Origin: Humulus lupulus | Lineage: Eukaryota > Streptophyta > Magnoliopsida > Rosales > Cannabaceae | Assembly: GCF_963169125.1 (NCBI RefSeq) | Contig: NC_084797.1 | Location: 104,991,868 to 105,055,867, forward strand | Direction of reading: 5' to 3' | Length of the DNA: 64,000 nucleotides | Shown here: positions 44,761 through 56,033 of the stretch, piece by piece | Position numbering within the stretch: position 1 is the first letter of the stretch | Layout of the letters: every line of letters begins with the position of its first letter | Position numbers and translations under genes: made by a program | Notes under the pieces: generated by a model | What the model saw: the letters and a program-made list of their open reading frames with translations, nothing else | The model's database searches: none | Told to the model about the DNA's origin: nothing

Positions 44761-45521
44761 AGACACCATATAGAATGGCACCAGCAGAGTTGAAGGAACT
44801 AAAGATACAGCTGCAGGAGCTTCTGGATTTGGGATTCATCAGACCTAGTTACTCACCATGGGGCGCTCCAGAGTTATTTGTTAAGAAGAAGGACGGGACA
44901 TTGAGGATGTGTATAGACTACAGAGAATTGAACAAGTTGACTATAAGGAATAAGTACCCTCTACCAAGGATTGATGACCTATTCGATCAGCTGCAGGGAA
45001 AGACGGTGTTCTCAAAGATTGATCTACGATCTGGTTATCAGCAGCTGAGGATCAAAGATGAGGATATACTGAAGACGGCCTTCTGGACGCGATATGGGCA
45101 CTATGATTTTTTGGTCATGTCTTTTAGTTTGACCAATGCCCCGTTAGCTTTTATGGATTTGATGAATAGGGTGTTCAAGGACTTCTTAGATCAGTTTGTC
45201 ATAGTCTTCATCGACAACATTCTAGTATACTTCGGTTTAGAGGCAGAGCATGAACAACATCTTCGACAGGTTTTGCAGAGATTAAGAGAACACCAGTTAT
45301 ATGCTAAGTTTAAGAAGTGTGAGTTTTGGTTACCAGAGGTGACTTTCCTTGGGCATATAGTTGGTGCAGAAGGGATTAAGGTGGATCCGTCCAAGGTGGA
45401 AGCGGTGGGAGATTGGCCGAGGCGAAGGAACGCCTCAGAAGTAAGGAGTTTCCTTGGGTTGGCAGGTTATTACAGGCGGTTTGTGGATGGATTTTCAAAG
45501 ATTGCTTCATCGATGATATAA
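44761..45521 (+). pseudogene. Gypsy reverse transcriptase (element D)
   Basis: [100 protein letters not shown] and [12 protein letters not shown]. The catalytic FIDD box reads FIDN: the second Asp codon (45216-45218) is AAC. An Asn here should abolish polymerase activity even though the frame is open. It continues through [20 protein letters not shown] to a stop at 45521 caused by a small deletion. Confidence 0.93.
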
Positions 45522-46405
45522 TTGACAAGAAGAATCAGAAGTTTGTTTTGTTAGAGAAGTGTGAGAACAGTTTCCAAGAGTTGAAGCGACGACTTATTTA
45601 TGCACCTGTATTGAGTCTTCCTTCAGATGAAGGGAAATTTGTAGTATATTGTGATGCATCAAGGATGGGCTGTGTGCTGATGTGAAATGAGAAGGTTATA
45701 GCTTATGCATCGCGACAGCTGAAGGAGTATGAATAGCGATATCCTACCCGTGATTTGGAGCTGGTGGTAGTGGTATTCGCATTGAAGGTTTGCCGACATT
45801 ACTTGTACAGGGAGAAGTGCGAGATATACACTGACCATAAGAGTTTGAAATACTTATTCACTCAGAAGGATCTGAACATGAGACAGAGGCATTGGTTGGA
45901 GCTGGTTAAGGATTATGACTGCGATATCCTTTACCACCCGGGGAAAGCCAATGTTGTGGCGGATGCATTGAGCCAGAGGGGCTCAGGATAGTTGTATAAT
46001 TCCACCCAGATCTCGAGAGAGTTGGCTGATGAGATGGCCAGGGCAGGGATAGAATTGGTGGTAGGCCAGTTAGCTAATTTTACCTTGCAGTCGATCCTGC
46101 TAGAGTGGATCAAGGAGGGACAATTAGTAGATGCGCAGCTTCAGGAGGATAGGCAGAACATCTTAGCAGGGATAGCTAAGGATTATTCTATTTCTGAGAC
46201 TGGTATGCTTCGATACCAGGGATGGATTTGTGTTCCGGCAGATGAGGGGATCAGACGAAAGATACTGGATGAGTCTCACACTACGCCATACTCGCTTCAT
46301 CCGGGTACCACGAAGATGTATCAGGATCTACGGACATTTTATTGGTGGCCCGGGATGAAGAAGGATGTGGTTGAGTATGTAGCCAGGTGTTTGACATATC
46401 AATAG
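45522..46405 (+). pseudogene. Gypsy RNase H and integrase zinc finger (element D)
   Basis: [16 protein letters not shown] shows a loss of several residues (usual form [13 protein letters not shown]), then [13 protein letters not shown] is followed by TAG, then [20 protein letters not shown] and [13 protein letters not shown], another TAG, and the integrase zinc segment [30 protein letters not shown]. The last zinc Cys (CLTCQ) is Tyr. TAG follows at 46403-46405. Confidence 0.9.
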
Positions 46406-47524
46406 GTGAAGGCTGAGCATCTGCGGCCAGCAGGGTTGCTTCAGCCTTTGGGTATTCCTGAATGGAAGTGGGAAGATATTACGATGGACTTTGTGGGAGG
46501 TCTACCCAGGACAGTGGGACTTTGTGACTCGGTGTGGGTAATAGTAGACAGATACACCAAGTGAGCTCATTTTCTGCCGGTGAGGTCGACGTACTCAGTG
46601 GAAGAGTATGTGGAGTTGTATGTGAGGGAGATAGTATGTCTCCATGGGGTTCCAAAATCTATTGTATCTGATCGAGACCCTATCTTTACCTCTATGTTCT
46701 GGGGAGCTCTGCAGAGAACCATGGGGACCCAATTGAAGTTTAGCACAGATTTTCATCCTCAGACTGACGGACAGTCTTAGAGGACGATTCAGGTGTTGGA
46801 GGACATGCTTAGGGCATGTGTGATTGATTTCGAGGGATCGTGGAGTAAGAATCTTCCGTTGATTGAATTCTCGTATGACAACAGTTATCAGTGCACGATT
46901 GGAGTGGCTCCTTATGAAATGTTATATGGGAGAAAGTGTAGCTCGCCCATTCATTGGGATGAGATGGGTGAAAGGAAGTATTTAGGGCTGGACATGGTTC
47001 AGAAGACTAATGAAGCTATTGAGAAGATTCGAGCTAGAATGCTTGCTTCGCAGAGTAGGCAGAAAAGCTACGCTAATCCTAAGCGTAGGAACGTGGAGTT
47101 CCAGGTTGGGGACCACGTGTTTCTGCGAGTGTCACCATTGAGAGGGGTGAGGAGATTTGGGGTAAAGGGAAAGCTGAGCCCCCGGTTTGTTGGACCTTTT
47201 GAGATCCTAGAAAGGATTGGACAGGTGGCTTACAGGTTGGCCTTGCCACTGTTGCTGTCGGGAGTTCATAATGTTTTCCATGTCTCTATGTTGCGAAAGT
47301 ATGTCTCAGATTTGACGCATGTATTGAGGTATGAGGATTTAGAGTTGCAAACAGATTTGTCCTATGAGGAGAGACCACTTCAAACTTTAGACCGGAAGGA
47401 CAAAGTTCTACTGAATAAGATGATTCTGTTAGTTAAAGTGTTGTGGAGAAATAGCAAGGTCGAGGAAGAGACCTGGGAGTTAGAGACAGCGATGCGGGAT
47501 CAGTATCTTGAGCTATTCAGGTAA
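46406..47524 (+). pseudogene. Gypsy integrase core and chromodomain-like tail (element D)
   Basis: [19 protein letters not shown] (first Asp), a stop after [20 protein letters not shown] (second Asp), HPQTDGQS, then TAG in place of the catalytic Glu, and RTIQVLEDMLRACV. The C-terminus is long and open: SYDNSYQCTIGVAPYEMLYG, VEFQVGDHVFLRVSPLRGVR, KLSPRFVGPFEILERIGQVA, YRLALP, then the tail DRKDKVLLNKMILLVKVLWR and EEETWELETAM, ending at TAA 47522-47524. The tail is the Tekay-type chromodomain ending. Confidence 0.92.
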
Positions 47525-47545
47525 ATTTCGAGGATGAAATTCTCA

Positions 47546-47560
47546 GTAGGAGGGGATAGT
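47546..47560 (+). other. Polypurine tract of element D
   Basis: GTAGGAGGGGATAGT abuts the 3' LTR start TGTAACGACCC. Confidence 0.9.
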
Positions 47561-49685
47561 TGTAACGACCCAAAATTACTGTTATGGCTTAAGGGCCCTG
47601 ATTAGTGTGCCGGGAGGGCATAATTGGTTTATGTGTGAGTTTATTGATTTAATGCATGATGATATGATAAGCATGCTTGTATGATTATATGAATGTAAAT
47701 GTGGTTAAATGTTATATCTGTGAGAACCACATTATTATGTGGGTAGATTTGCAGCGTGCGACTTGAGGCGATCCTAGGGCTTAACACTTGACTTGGGGCA
47801 AATCAAGGGGTAATTCGGGTATTAGATGATTATTTGGGTTATCGGGTTACGGAAATAAATATATGGAGATATATTTGAGGTTAGGAAGCTTAGGCGGGAT
47901 TATTGGGGAAATTTATTGTTTTACCCTCAGGGACGTTTCAGGCACCCCGAGCCTTGGGATTGACTTAATTAACCAAGGGTTAGACTAAACAAAAGAGAAA
48001 CCGGTAGAATAAAACACAAACCGACTTATTTTTCTCTTCTCTTCTTTCTTTTTTCTCTCTCAAGAAAAACTACTGGAATTCAAGGGAAATCAGCTCGGAA
48101 TTCAGTGGTTTGGGCTGGAATCTTGAAGGCTTAATCTAGTGCTTAGCTAAGGAAATTCAACCAAGATTAAGGTAAGGGCTGAATCATATTCTTGAGCATT
48201 AGAATTTTGAGTATTGGCTGAGTATTAAGGGTGTTTATGGTTTTGATGTTTAAGGATTGAATTAAAGCTGAGAAGCTTGGATTTTAGCTCAGGAATCTGT
48301 TAAGGAAGTGGTTCAACAAAGAAGGTAAGCTTCAATTTTTAATTTAGAGGTTAAAATATAAGTTTTCCGGACTGGTTTTTGAGTTCTTTAGTTGATGGGT
48401 TTCAGAAATAAAAGTGGAGTTTTAATGAGTTTTTAGGCTGGATTTCTGTTGGATTATGTCGTTAGAATCATACTAAAAGTCTTGTGATTAATGGGTTTTT
48501 CTGATAGGGTGCTTTGGGGTGGTTTTGAATGAGGTTAGGATGTTAGAAATGGTGGATTTTCTAGGCACAAAAGGGTGGGTCGCGGCTTTTTTCTAGAGCG
48601 ATGCGGCCTTACGAAGTAAAGGAGCCAGGGAGGCTCGGCCGAAGGGGAGCGCCGCGGCGCCACAGGGCAGGGCCGCGGCGCGTGTCTGCCTGCTGAGGGG
48701 CTTGGGTTCTGTTTTAGGGGCAGGCCGTGGCTAGGTCTCAAGGGCTGCAGCCCTTAGGTGCATTCTTGATCTTTTGGGGATTTTAAGCATGAGAACCTAA
48801 CCTAGGGTGCTCGGGATCGATTCCACCACCGTGTTTGGTGGAATTTGATGTCCCGAAAGCTAGCATTGTACCCCGAAACCTTTATTTGAATATTAATGGA
48901 ATCCATTACCGTGGTTGTGACTAGGTGGTAAGCTAGGGCTCAGGAAGCTGATCGTGCTCGAGAGACGTCGGTTGTAGACAGTGAACGTGGAAATTAAAGG
49001 TAAGATAATTGCACTGGGTTGTGTAACTATAATGGGACTAAGGGTTCCTTAATATGTATGCTTTGAAAGGATGGTATTATGCCATGTAAACAGTAAATCA
49101 ATGGCCTAAGAGTGCCAAGATTACACTAGCGCACAGGGCGCGGCTCGGCCACTAGTAGTCGAGGACAGCTTATTATGTACTGACCTTGTTTTAAGCGGGC
49201 CGGAGTCAGTGGGGTAAATAGAGGGTGCAACCTAAGTTGTCGGCCCTATTAATCATGTAACTTGATTGTTATTTATGCTTGGTTGCAGCTTTGATTCTGA
49301 GTACATGCTATGTGGTTAATATGAGTGTTAAGTGTTTGATCATGCTTAAAGAATTAATTATCTGTTATTTTTGTTTGTGATGCATATTATGTTTTCTTGT
49401 TGGGCCTTGGCTCATAGGTGCTACGTGGTGCAGGTAAAGGCAAGGGCAAACTTGATCAGCCCTTACTATAAAAGCTCTGTGAGCTGAATGTACATGACCA
49501 GCTGCTCAGCCACCACGATTGAGGGGAAGGCAGGAGCAGGGGAACCATAAATGTCTGTTTTGCCTTAGAATGGCTGATGGTTGTGTGTATTTTGGAAATT
49601 CTGTAAACCGTCTTTTAAACATTTTTTCTTTTTGGTACCCCATGTGTAAAACTGCTTAATTATATAAAATGTACACTTTTGAGAC
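47561..49685 (+). repeat. 3' LTR of element D, first part
   Basis: Aligns with 16577-18774. It has the palindrome AAGGGCTGCAGCCCTT at 48740-48755. It is cut after ACACTTTTGAGAC by element H and finishes at 55192-55316. Confidence 0.94.
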
Positions 49686-50095
49686 TGTGGATGACAAAAA
49701 TCCACCAAATAAAAACTCTTCAGTCCCTGGTTGGAACATAGGGATAAAGGTCACTTGTTCATGCTATTGGGCTCGAGCCTGTAGGCCTTGTTAAATACAG
49801 AAGATCATCTCATGAGAAACAACACATTATGAGCCACAAGGTTTGGCCCTGCTAAGCTAAGGGGCCACAATGAATACTGCAAGAGGATAGTGTGGACGCT
49901 CATTATTTCGCGCCCATAAAAGATCCCGTGAAGGCCAATCATCCTTTGACGGCAACTTCGGATCAACCCGCGATGCTCGAAGGCCCACCTCGCGCGCGCA
50001 CCCCCCAGGCGTCGCTCGGCCGTGCCCCAGGCGCGAGGCCCTCCTTGCGTGCACGTCTCCTTGGCGTCGTTCGACCGAGCCTTGTCACCCATGGC

Positions 50096-50548
50096 CACAA
50101 AGTGGCCTTGTCATCAAGGCCCCGTGGTGGCCTCGCCCATGGCAACGAAGTGGCCTCGCCATCTAGGCCCCGTGGTGGCCTCGCCCATGCCCACGGAGTG
50201 GCCTCGCCATCTAGGCATCATGGTGGCCTCGCCCATGCCCACGGAGTGGCCTTGCCATCTAGGCACCGTGGTGGCCTCGCCCATGCCCTCGAAGTGGCCT
50301 CGCCATCTAGGCCCCGTGGTGGCCTCGCCCATGCCCACGAAGTGGCCTCACCATCTAGGCCCCGTGGTGGCCTCGCCCATGCCCACGGAGTGGCCTCGCC
50401 ATCTAGGCCCCGTGGTGGCCTTGCCCATGCCCACGGAGTGTCCTCGCCATCTAGGCCCCATGGTGGCCTCACCATCTAGGCCCCGTGGTGGCCTCGCCCA
50501 TGCCCACGGAGTGGCCTCACCATTAGGCCCTGTGGTGGCCTCGCCCAT
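50096..50548. repeat. 48-bp GC-rich tandem array in the 5' LTR of H
   Basis: About ten units, one of them truncated, built from GGCCTCGCCATCTAGGCCCC and GTGGTGGCCTCGCCCATGCC plus CACGGAGT. Because 48 is a multiple of three, the array reads open on both strands as 16-residue repeats (such as ARPPRGLDGEATPWAW), but this is a by-product and not a gene. Confidence 0.9.
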
Positions 50549-51052
50549 GGCCTCATGGGGGTCACATCAGCAGCACACTCGGCCTCTTGAACAGCCAAAA
50601 GAGTCGCGCCATCAATAAGCCTTCCAAGGGGGCCTCACGAAGGAATGAGAGCTACGTCACCTAGTGGCCACGTGAGTAGAGCCATGCACCAAGGGTCCCA
50701 TTCCTTACACCTTGAGATCCCTATGCTTAGAGGCTTCAGCACGAGTCGAATGGGACATACTTTTACTACCTAGTACTGAGTACGGACTCCAGTACCAGTG
50801 GGACTGCTGGGATAAGAGTTATGGCCCGTACGTATATGGCCAAAGGTCAGAGTCGACACCACTATCACCTGTGCCACTATGCCTGCCACCACTCATCACA
50901 CATGGGTACAGACAAGTAGTGGAGACATCCTCCTGACATCTGCTCCGGTACTGGATGTACGACCACAACCTCTGAAGCCACTCCCCTGACATAGTACTTA
51001 TATACCACTTGGTCTCCTGGACCATCATGTACCTAAGGCCATTAGAGCCTAC

Positions 51053-51060
51053 TATAAAAT
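51053..51060 (+). promoter_or_regulatory. TATA box of element H LTR
   Basis: TATAAAAT in the context GAGCCTACTATAAAATGAAC, conserved in the 3' LTR at 54984-54991. Confidence 0.65.
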
Positions 51061-51256
51061 GAACTCTAACACCACCTGAGAGGGGGTTGGAAAATTCATT
51101 GTATGTAGAGGCTATTAAGCAATATAAATTTTTCACTCCATTGTTCATCTGTGTTTATCCTTTCATAAGTTAATTCTAAGTTCTTATCTAAACATCGCCA
51201 CATTTACCTTTGAGTTTTCTAACCTAGTTTCGTTGACGAGATTTCACCGTCAACAG

Positions 51257-51275
51257 TTTGGCGCCGTCTGTGGGA
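51257..51275 (+). other. Primer binding site of element H
   Basis: TTTGGCGCCGTCTGTGGGA follows the LTR by one base. TGGCGCC starts are common for Tat/Athila-type elements. It differs from the PBS of G. I do not assign the tRNA. Confidence 0.75.
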
Positions 51276-51322
51276 ACGTTAGTTTCAAGCTACTGTTCTA
51301 CCATTGTTTCTGGCAAGAGGAA

Positions 51323-52807
51323 ATGCCAAGACGTTTAAAGCGACTCAGGGAGCCACGAGAGGTAGAGGATCACCTGAACGGAGTCCAACTGAAGGCCTCC
51401 ATGAAGGACGCTCCTCCACCCAGAGACGTGGAGCCCCCGAAGGACCCAGAGGTTCACGGAGGTGATAAAGTGGCCTCGTCACCGGCCGCTCCACCTAGAG
51501 AAGGTCCTCCAAGAGCACCACCGAGAAATGCTAATGAGTTCCCTCTCCCAAAACCACCGCAGGTACCGAACTCTGGCCAGCAGGACCCGGGCCCCTCTAC
51601 CCGTAGGCATGATAAGCATCCTCGGGTCCATTCCATGAGCTCGAGTTCGAGATATCGGTTCTATGAAGAGGAAATACGAGAGCTCCACCGTAAGAACCAA
51701 AGGTTGGAGACCACCTTGGAGAACATGCAAGAGGTCCTGAATGGCTTGTTGTAGGGTAAATCGAACGTGACCTTGCCTAAGAGGAAGGAGAAAGGCCAGG
51801 ATGGGGTGGAGACCACTGTACCAGTAGATGATGGGAGAACCCGACACTCCACCAGTAAAACCCCCCAGGCAAAGTACCAGGGGGGACCTAGGCCAACGAA
51901 ATGTCCCCAGGAGCAGAGGCGGAGGGAAGGTGATGGTCGTTAGAACGAGGCCGAAGTCCCCTCAAAAGAGGCACCCCATGGCCTAAGAAAAGAGCTCCAT
52001 GGGGAGAGGTCAGAAGTAAGAGACGTACCCCCCGCGGATCCACCAAGGGACACAACCAAGGCAAGGGATCAGCCCGAGAACCCGCAAAACTCCTTATGCA
52101 AAAAGAGGAGGGGACTAGACACCAAAATGCGAAGCCCTCGGGGCAAGATCACCACTGCACTTGGGGGGCACATGGATGACGGAGAATTCGACCGTGATTC
52201 ACCCTTCACAAAGGAGGTTAAGGCTGAACAAATGCCGGCTGGCTTCAGAGAGCCTCGCATGACTCCGTACTAGGGTACTACAGACCCAAAATACCACTTA
52301 GACTCCTTCAATAACTTGATGAGGTTAAGAGGGGTCAACAGCAGAGCAAAATGTCATTGCTTCGTCGTTACGCTTAAAGGAGTGGCGTACAAGTGGTTCA
52401 GGAGGTCGAGGCCAGGAACGATCAAGTCATGGCAACAATTCTCTGATGAATTTCTTCAGCAACACCATGCAGCGTGTGACTACGTCATGCCAACTACTAG
52501 CCTCGCTAACATCAAACAAGGCGAGAATGAAAGTTTGAAGGACTACATCCATAGGTTCGATATAGAAGCAACAAAGGTGGGAGATTTAACCAAAGCGGAG
52601 CTCAAGATGGCTATTACAGCCGGAGTTCGTCCAGGAAGCAAGTTATGGAGTAACATGCTCAAAAGAGAAGTTTCGAATTTGGATGACTTCTTTGAGAGAC
52701 CACAGAAGTACATACGTGTGGAAGAGGGCCATAAGAACTTCCATGTCGAAGAAAGCGAACCTTCCTCCAATGGCCATACTACCAATATGTCTGGGGATTC
52801 CATATAG
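51323..52807 (+). pseudogene. Tat-like gag of element H
   Basis: The ATG at 51323 gives MPRRLKRLREPREVEDHLNG, a Pro-rich linker and a short coiled part (FYEEEIRELHRKNQRLETTL). In the same frame after stops at 51754, about 51943 and about 52273, the capsid reads SPFTKEVKAEQMPAGFREPR, GTTDPKYHLDSFNNLMRLRG, LKGVAYKWFRRSRPGTIKSW, LANIKQGENESLKDYIHRFD and RPQKYIRVEE. This is the retrotransposon gag domain, closest by eye to Tat-type elements. Three stops in one otherwise intact frame suggest point decay after insertion. Confidence 0.87.
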
Positions 52808-52918
52808 ATGGGGGGCATCGTGCTAGAAGGGTCGCTGACCAAGTTTGAGATCGAACGAAGACCATCTAGCCATGAAGGTCTCCACCCGAGGGGAGATCAC
52901 CTCAGAAGCAGACGCCTC

Positions 52919-53176
52919 CAAAAAGGGTCTCCAAAGTAGAAGCTTGCAAAAAAAGGGTCTCCAAAGTAGACGCTTGCAAAAAGGGTCTCATAAGTAGAGC
53001 CTTGCAAAAAGGGTCTCCAAAGTAGACGCTTGCAAAAAGGGTCTCATAAGTCGACGCCCGCAAAAAGGGTCTCCAAAGTAGACGCTAGAAAAAGGGTCTC
53101 CAAAGTAGACGCTAGCAAAAAGGATCTCAAAGTAGATGCTTCCAAAAAGGGTCTCAAAGAAGATGCTTTCAAAAAT
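52919..53176 (+). repeat. 27-30-bp tandem repeats in element H
   Basis: About nine units of AAAAAGGGTCTCCAAAGTAG plus ACGCTTGC, with ATAAG variants alternating in the middle. In the later 27-bp units one frame reads a nine-residue repeat (KRVSKVDAS, KKGLKEDAS). There is no ATG context or family match to support a protein. Confidence 0.85.
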
Positions 53177-53484
53177 AGTACTATGCCTAATGACGAGAAG
53201 GACGCTTCTCGCAACAAATAATAAGCGCACGCGAAAATATATAAGAGGGTAACTAGAACCCAAGGGGTCAATATATCCTTATAGGTGCAACCAAGGTGCA
53301 CCAAAGAGAGACCTATCGAACCCCCTTTCGCGTGGGTTCCAAAGGACCTCGAGCATGATGAATACCAAAAACAAAAAAAAAAACAAAACAAAACAAAAAA
53401 AAAAGAGAAAAAAGAGGGATAATAAAAAGGAAGAGAAGAGTCTACAAGAACGCCTAAAGGCCTCCCTATAGACTGGGGGGCAAG
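53177..53484 (+). other. A-rich stretch and polypurine tract of element H
   Basis: The stretch has runs of A broken by single C and G (53368-53415), then the purine tract GACTGGGGGGCAAG at 53471-53484 next to the 3' LTR. Confidence 0.8.
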
Positions 53485-55186
53485 TGTGGATGCCAAAAAT
53501 CCACCAAATAAAAACTCTTCAGTCCCTGGTTGGAACATAGGGATAAAGGTCACTTATTCATGCTATTGGGCTCGAGCCTGTATGCCTTGTTGAATACAGA
53601 AGATCATCTCATGAGAAACAACACATTATGAGCCACAAGGTTTGGCCCTGCTAAGCTAAGGGGCCACAATGAATACTGCAAGAGGATAGTGTGGACGCTC
53701 AATATTCCGCGCCCATAAAAGATCACGTGAAGGCCAATCATCCTTTGACGGAAACTTCGGATCAACCCGCGATGCTCGAAGTCCCAGCCGCGTCACCATG
53801 GCCTCGCTCGGCCATGCCCCAGGTGCAAGGCCCACCTCGCACGTGCACCCCCCAGGCATCGCTCAGCCGTGCCACAGGCACGAGGCCCTCCTCGCGCGCG
53901 CATCCCTTGGCGTCGCTCGGCCACTTCCCGTTCACATCTCCCTGGCGTCACTCGCCCGAGCCTTGGCACCCATGGCTACGAAGTGGCCTCGCTATCTAGG
54001 CCCCGTGGTGGCCTCGACCATGGCCACGAAGTGGCCTCGCCATCTAGGCCCCGTGGTGGCCTCGCCCATGCCCACGGAGTGGCCTCGCCATCTAGGCCCC
54101 GTGGTGGCCTCGCCCATGCCCCCGGAGTGGCCTCGCCATCTAGGCCCCGTGGTGGCCTCGCCCATGAGGCCCCGTGGTGGCCTCGCCCAAGCCCACGGAG
54201 TGGCCTCGCCATCTAGGCCCCGTGGTGGCCTCGCTCATGCCCACGGAGTGGCCTCGCCATCTAGGCCCCGTGGTGGGCTCGCCCATGAGTCCCCGTGGTG
54301 GTCTCGCCCATGCCCAAGGAGTGGCCTCACCATCTAGGCCCCGTGGTGGCCTCGCCCATGCCCACGGAGTGGCCTCGCCATCTAGGCCCCGTGGTGGCCT
54401 CGCCCATGCCCACGGAGTGGCCTCGCCATCTAGGCCCCGTGGTGGCCTCGCCATCTAGGCCCCATGGTGGCCTCGCCCATGGCCTCATGGGGGTCACATC
54501 CGCAACACACTCGGCCTCTTGAACAGCCAAAAGAGTCACGCCATCAATAAGCCTTCCAAGGGGGCCTCACGAAGGAATGAGAACTATGTCACCTAGTGGC
54601 CACGTGAGTAGAGCCATTCACCAAGGGTCCCATTCCATACACCTTGAGACCCCTATGCTTAGAGGCTCCAGCACAAGTCGAATGGGACATACTTGTACGA
54701 CCTAGTACTGAGTACGGACACCAGTACCAGTGGGACTGCTGGGATAAGAGTTATGGCCCATACGTCTACGGCCAAAGGTCAGAGTCAACACCACTATCAC
54801 CTGCGCCACTATGCCTGCCACCATTAATCAGACATGGGTATAGACAAGTAGCGAGACATCCTCCTGACATCTGCTCCAGTACTGGATGTACGACCACAAC
54901 CTCAGAAGCCACTCCCCTGACATAGTACTTATGTACCACTTGGTCTCCTGCACCACCATGTACCTAAGGCCATTAGAGCCTACTATAAAATGAACTCTAA
55001 CACCACCTGAGAGGGGGTTGGAAAATTCATTGTATGCAGAGGCTATTAAGCAATATACATTTTTCACTCCATTGTTCATCTGTGTTTATCCTTTCATAAG
55101 TTAATTCTAAGTTCTTATCTAAACATCGCCGCATTTACCTTTGAGTTTTCTAACCTAGTTTCGTTGACGAGATTTCACCGTCAACA
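53485..55186 (+). repeat. 3' LTR of element H (1702 bp)
   Basis: It starts TGTGGATGCCAAAAATCC and ends ACCGTCAACA, followed by GAGAC. It aligns with 49686-51255 outside the tandem array. It has an extra GC-rich block of GCGTCGCTCGGCC-type words before the array. Confidence 0.94.
53975..54490. repeat. 48-bp GC-rich tandem array in the 3' LTR of H
   Basis: About eleven or twelve units, several truncated, of the same 48-bp repeat as in the 5' LTR but in a different arrangement of full and short units. Open frames on both strands are repeat-derived. Confidence 0.9.
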
Positions 55187-55191
55187 GAGAC

Positions 55192-55316
55192 CAAAACCTT
55201 TTTAGCCTTAGTGCATTTATGGTTAGTAACACGTTTTCAACTAAATGACTTGATTAGCAAGTCCTGCACCTTTATAAGTACACAGTGTAGCGGTCTTGGT
55301 TATCTAGGGCATTACA
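55192..55316 (+). repeat. 3' LTR of element D, terminal part
   Basis: Completes the LTR cut at 49685: CAAAACCTTTTTAGCC to GGGCATTACA, matching 18650-18774. It is followed by CGCAA, the right copy of the D target duplication. Confidence 0.93.
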
Positions 55317-56033
55317 CGCAATGTGCTAATTGCCAAAAGAAATATCCTGGTGAGTGTCGTACAAACACCAAAGGATGCTTTAACTATGGTCAGGAAGGTC
55401 ACCAAGGGAGGCAATGTTCCCAGTTCAAGCCAGAGGAGAAAAGGGGCAACAAGATGGATCCTGCCTTAACCCAGGGAGAAGCTGACGCTTGCTATAAAGT
55501 GGTCACAAGTCAGATTCCTATCCTCTATAGTACATGTTCTAATATTGTTATATTCATGAACAACATACTTGTATATCTCATTAGGAATGATAGAGAAATT
55601 AGACAAACCTTGTAGAACTAGGTTTGTGACATAGTTACCTTCGGGTGAAGTAGTCCTATCATCATGGATAGCACGGGGCGTACCAATCAAAATTGAGGTA
55701 GTAGAACTAGAAGTAGACCTGATAGAGTTAGTGATCAAATACTTTGATGTAATACAGGGCATGGATTGGCTAGCAAGGCATGGCGCAACCATCAACTGCA
55801 GACGTAAGCAAGTGATGTTCGAGACTCCTGACGGTCAGAAACTATGCTATATGGGAAAAAATTTAGGACTATGTACGCCGCTTATTTCATCTCTCAAAGC
55901 TCAGAGGATGATAGAAAAAGGATTTCACACATTCTTAGCCAATGTCACGGATGTGGTAAAGGAAACACCACTAAAGGTTGGAGACGTCCGCATTATAAAG
56001 GAATTCCCAGAGGTATTTCCTGACGACTACTAG
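55317..56033 (+). pseudogene. Gypsy nucleocapsid and protease (element C)
   Basis: Resumes the gag of C with CANCQKKYPGECRTNTKGC and the knuckle CFNYGQEGHQGRQC, in which the second Cys of CX2CX4HX4C is Tyr as in B. In the protease the DSG region (near 55540-55570) is scrambled: aligned with B it contains a stop and one extra base, so the catalytic triplet is lost. Later motifs survive: FDVIQGMDWLARHGATINC, FETPDGQKLCYMG and PEVFPDDY, ending with TAG at 56031. Confidence 0.88.

Larger units (their letters stand above)
49686..51255 (+). repeat. 5' LTR of element H (1570 bp)
   Basis: It starts TGTGGATGACAAAAATCC and ends ACCGTCAACA. It contains a 48-bp tandem array (50096-50548), a TATA box at 51053 and the U5 end next to the PBS. 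It is 132 bp shorter than the 3' LTR, mainly because of the array and the block before it. Confidence 0.94.
49686..55186 (+). mobile_element. Element H: short gag-only LTR retrotransposon (TR-GAG-like)
   Basis: 5,501 bp with LTRs at both ends (1570 and 1702 bp), a PBS, a broken gag, a repeat region and a purine tract, but no protease, RT or integrase. Flanks GAGAC (49681-49685) and GAGAC (55187-55191) are a perfect target duplication in the 3' LTR of D. An internal region of 2.2 kb with gag alone fits the published TR-GAG class of non-autonomous elements. The gag resembles the Tat type, so an autonomous Tat relative probably mobilised it. Confidence 0.93.
16577..55316 (+). mobile_element. Gypsy element D (Tekay-like), split by F and H
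   Basis: D begins TGTAACGACCC and ends GGGCATTACA. It sits in the gag of C with flanks CACAA (16572-16576) and CGCAA (55317-55321), a 5-bp target duplication with one change. Its own parts are: 5' LTR 16577-18774, gag 19232-19899, then F, then gag to chromodomain 43664-47524, 3' LTR 47561-49685, then H, and the LTR tail 55192-55316. Without inserts D would be about 9.5 kb. Confidence 0.94.

Noticed and set aside
49892..50618. Long repetitive open frames on both strands of H's LTR (proteins such as RPPRGLDGEATPWAW repeats), again at 53798-54539
   Set aside because: They exist only because the tandem unit is 48 bp, a multiple of three, and lacks stops in several frames. They have no family match and lie in an LTR.
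55530..55615. NIVIFMNNILVYL in element C resembles the RT box [12 protein letters not shown] at the place of the protease active site
   Set aside because: Nucleotide alignment with B shows that the segment is the homologous protease region with changes and one extra base; the resemblance appears only in the shifted frame.
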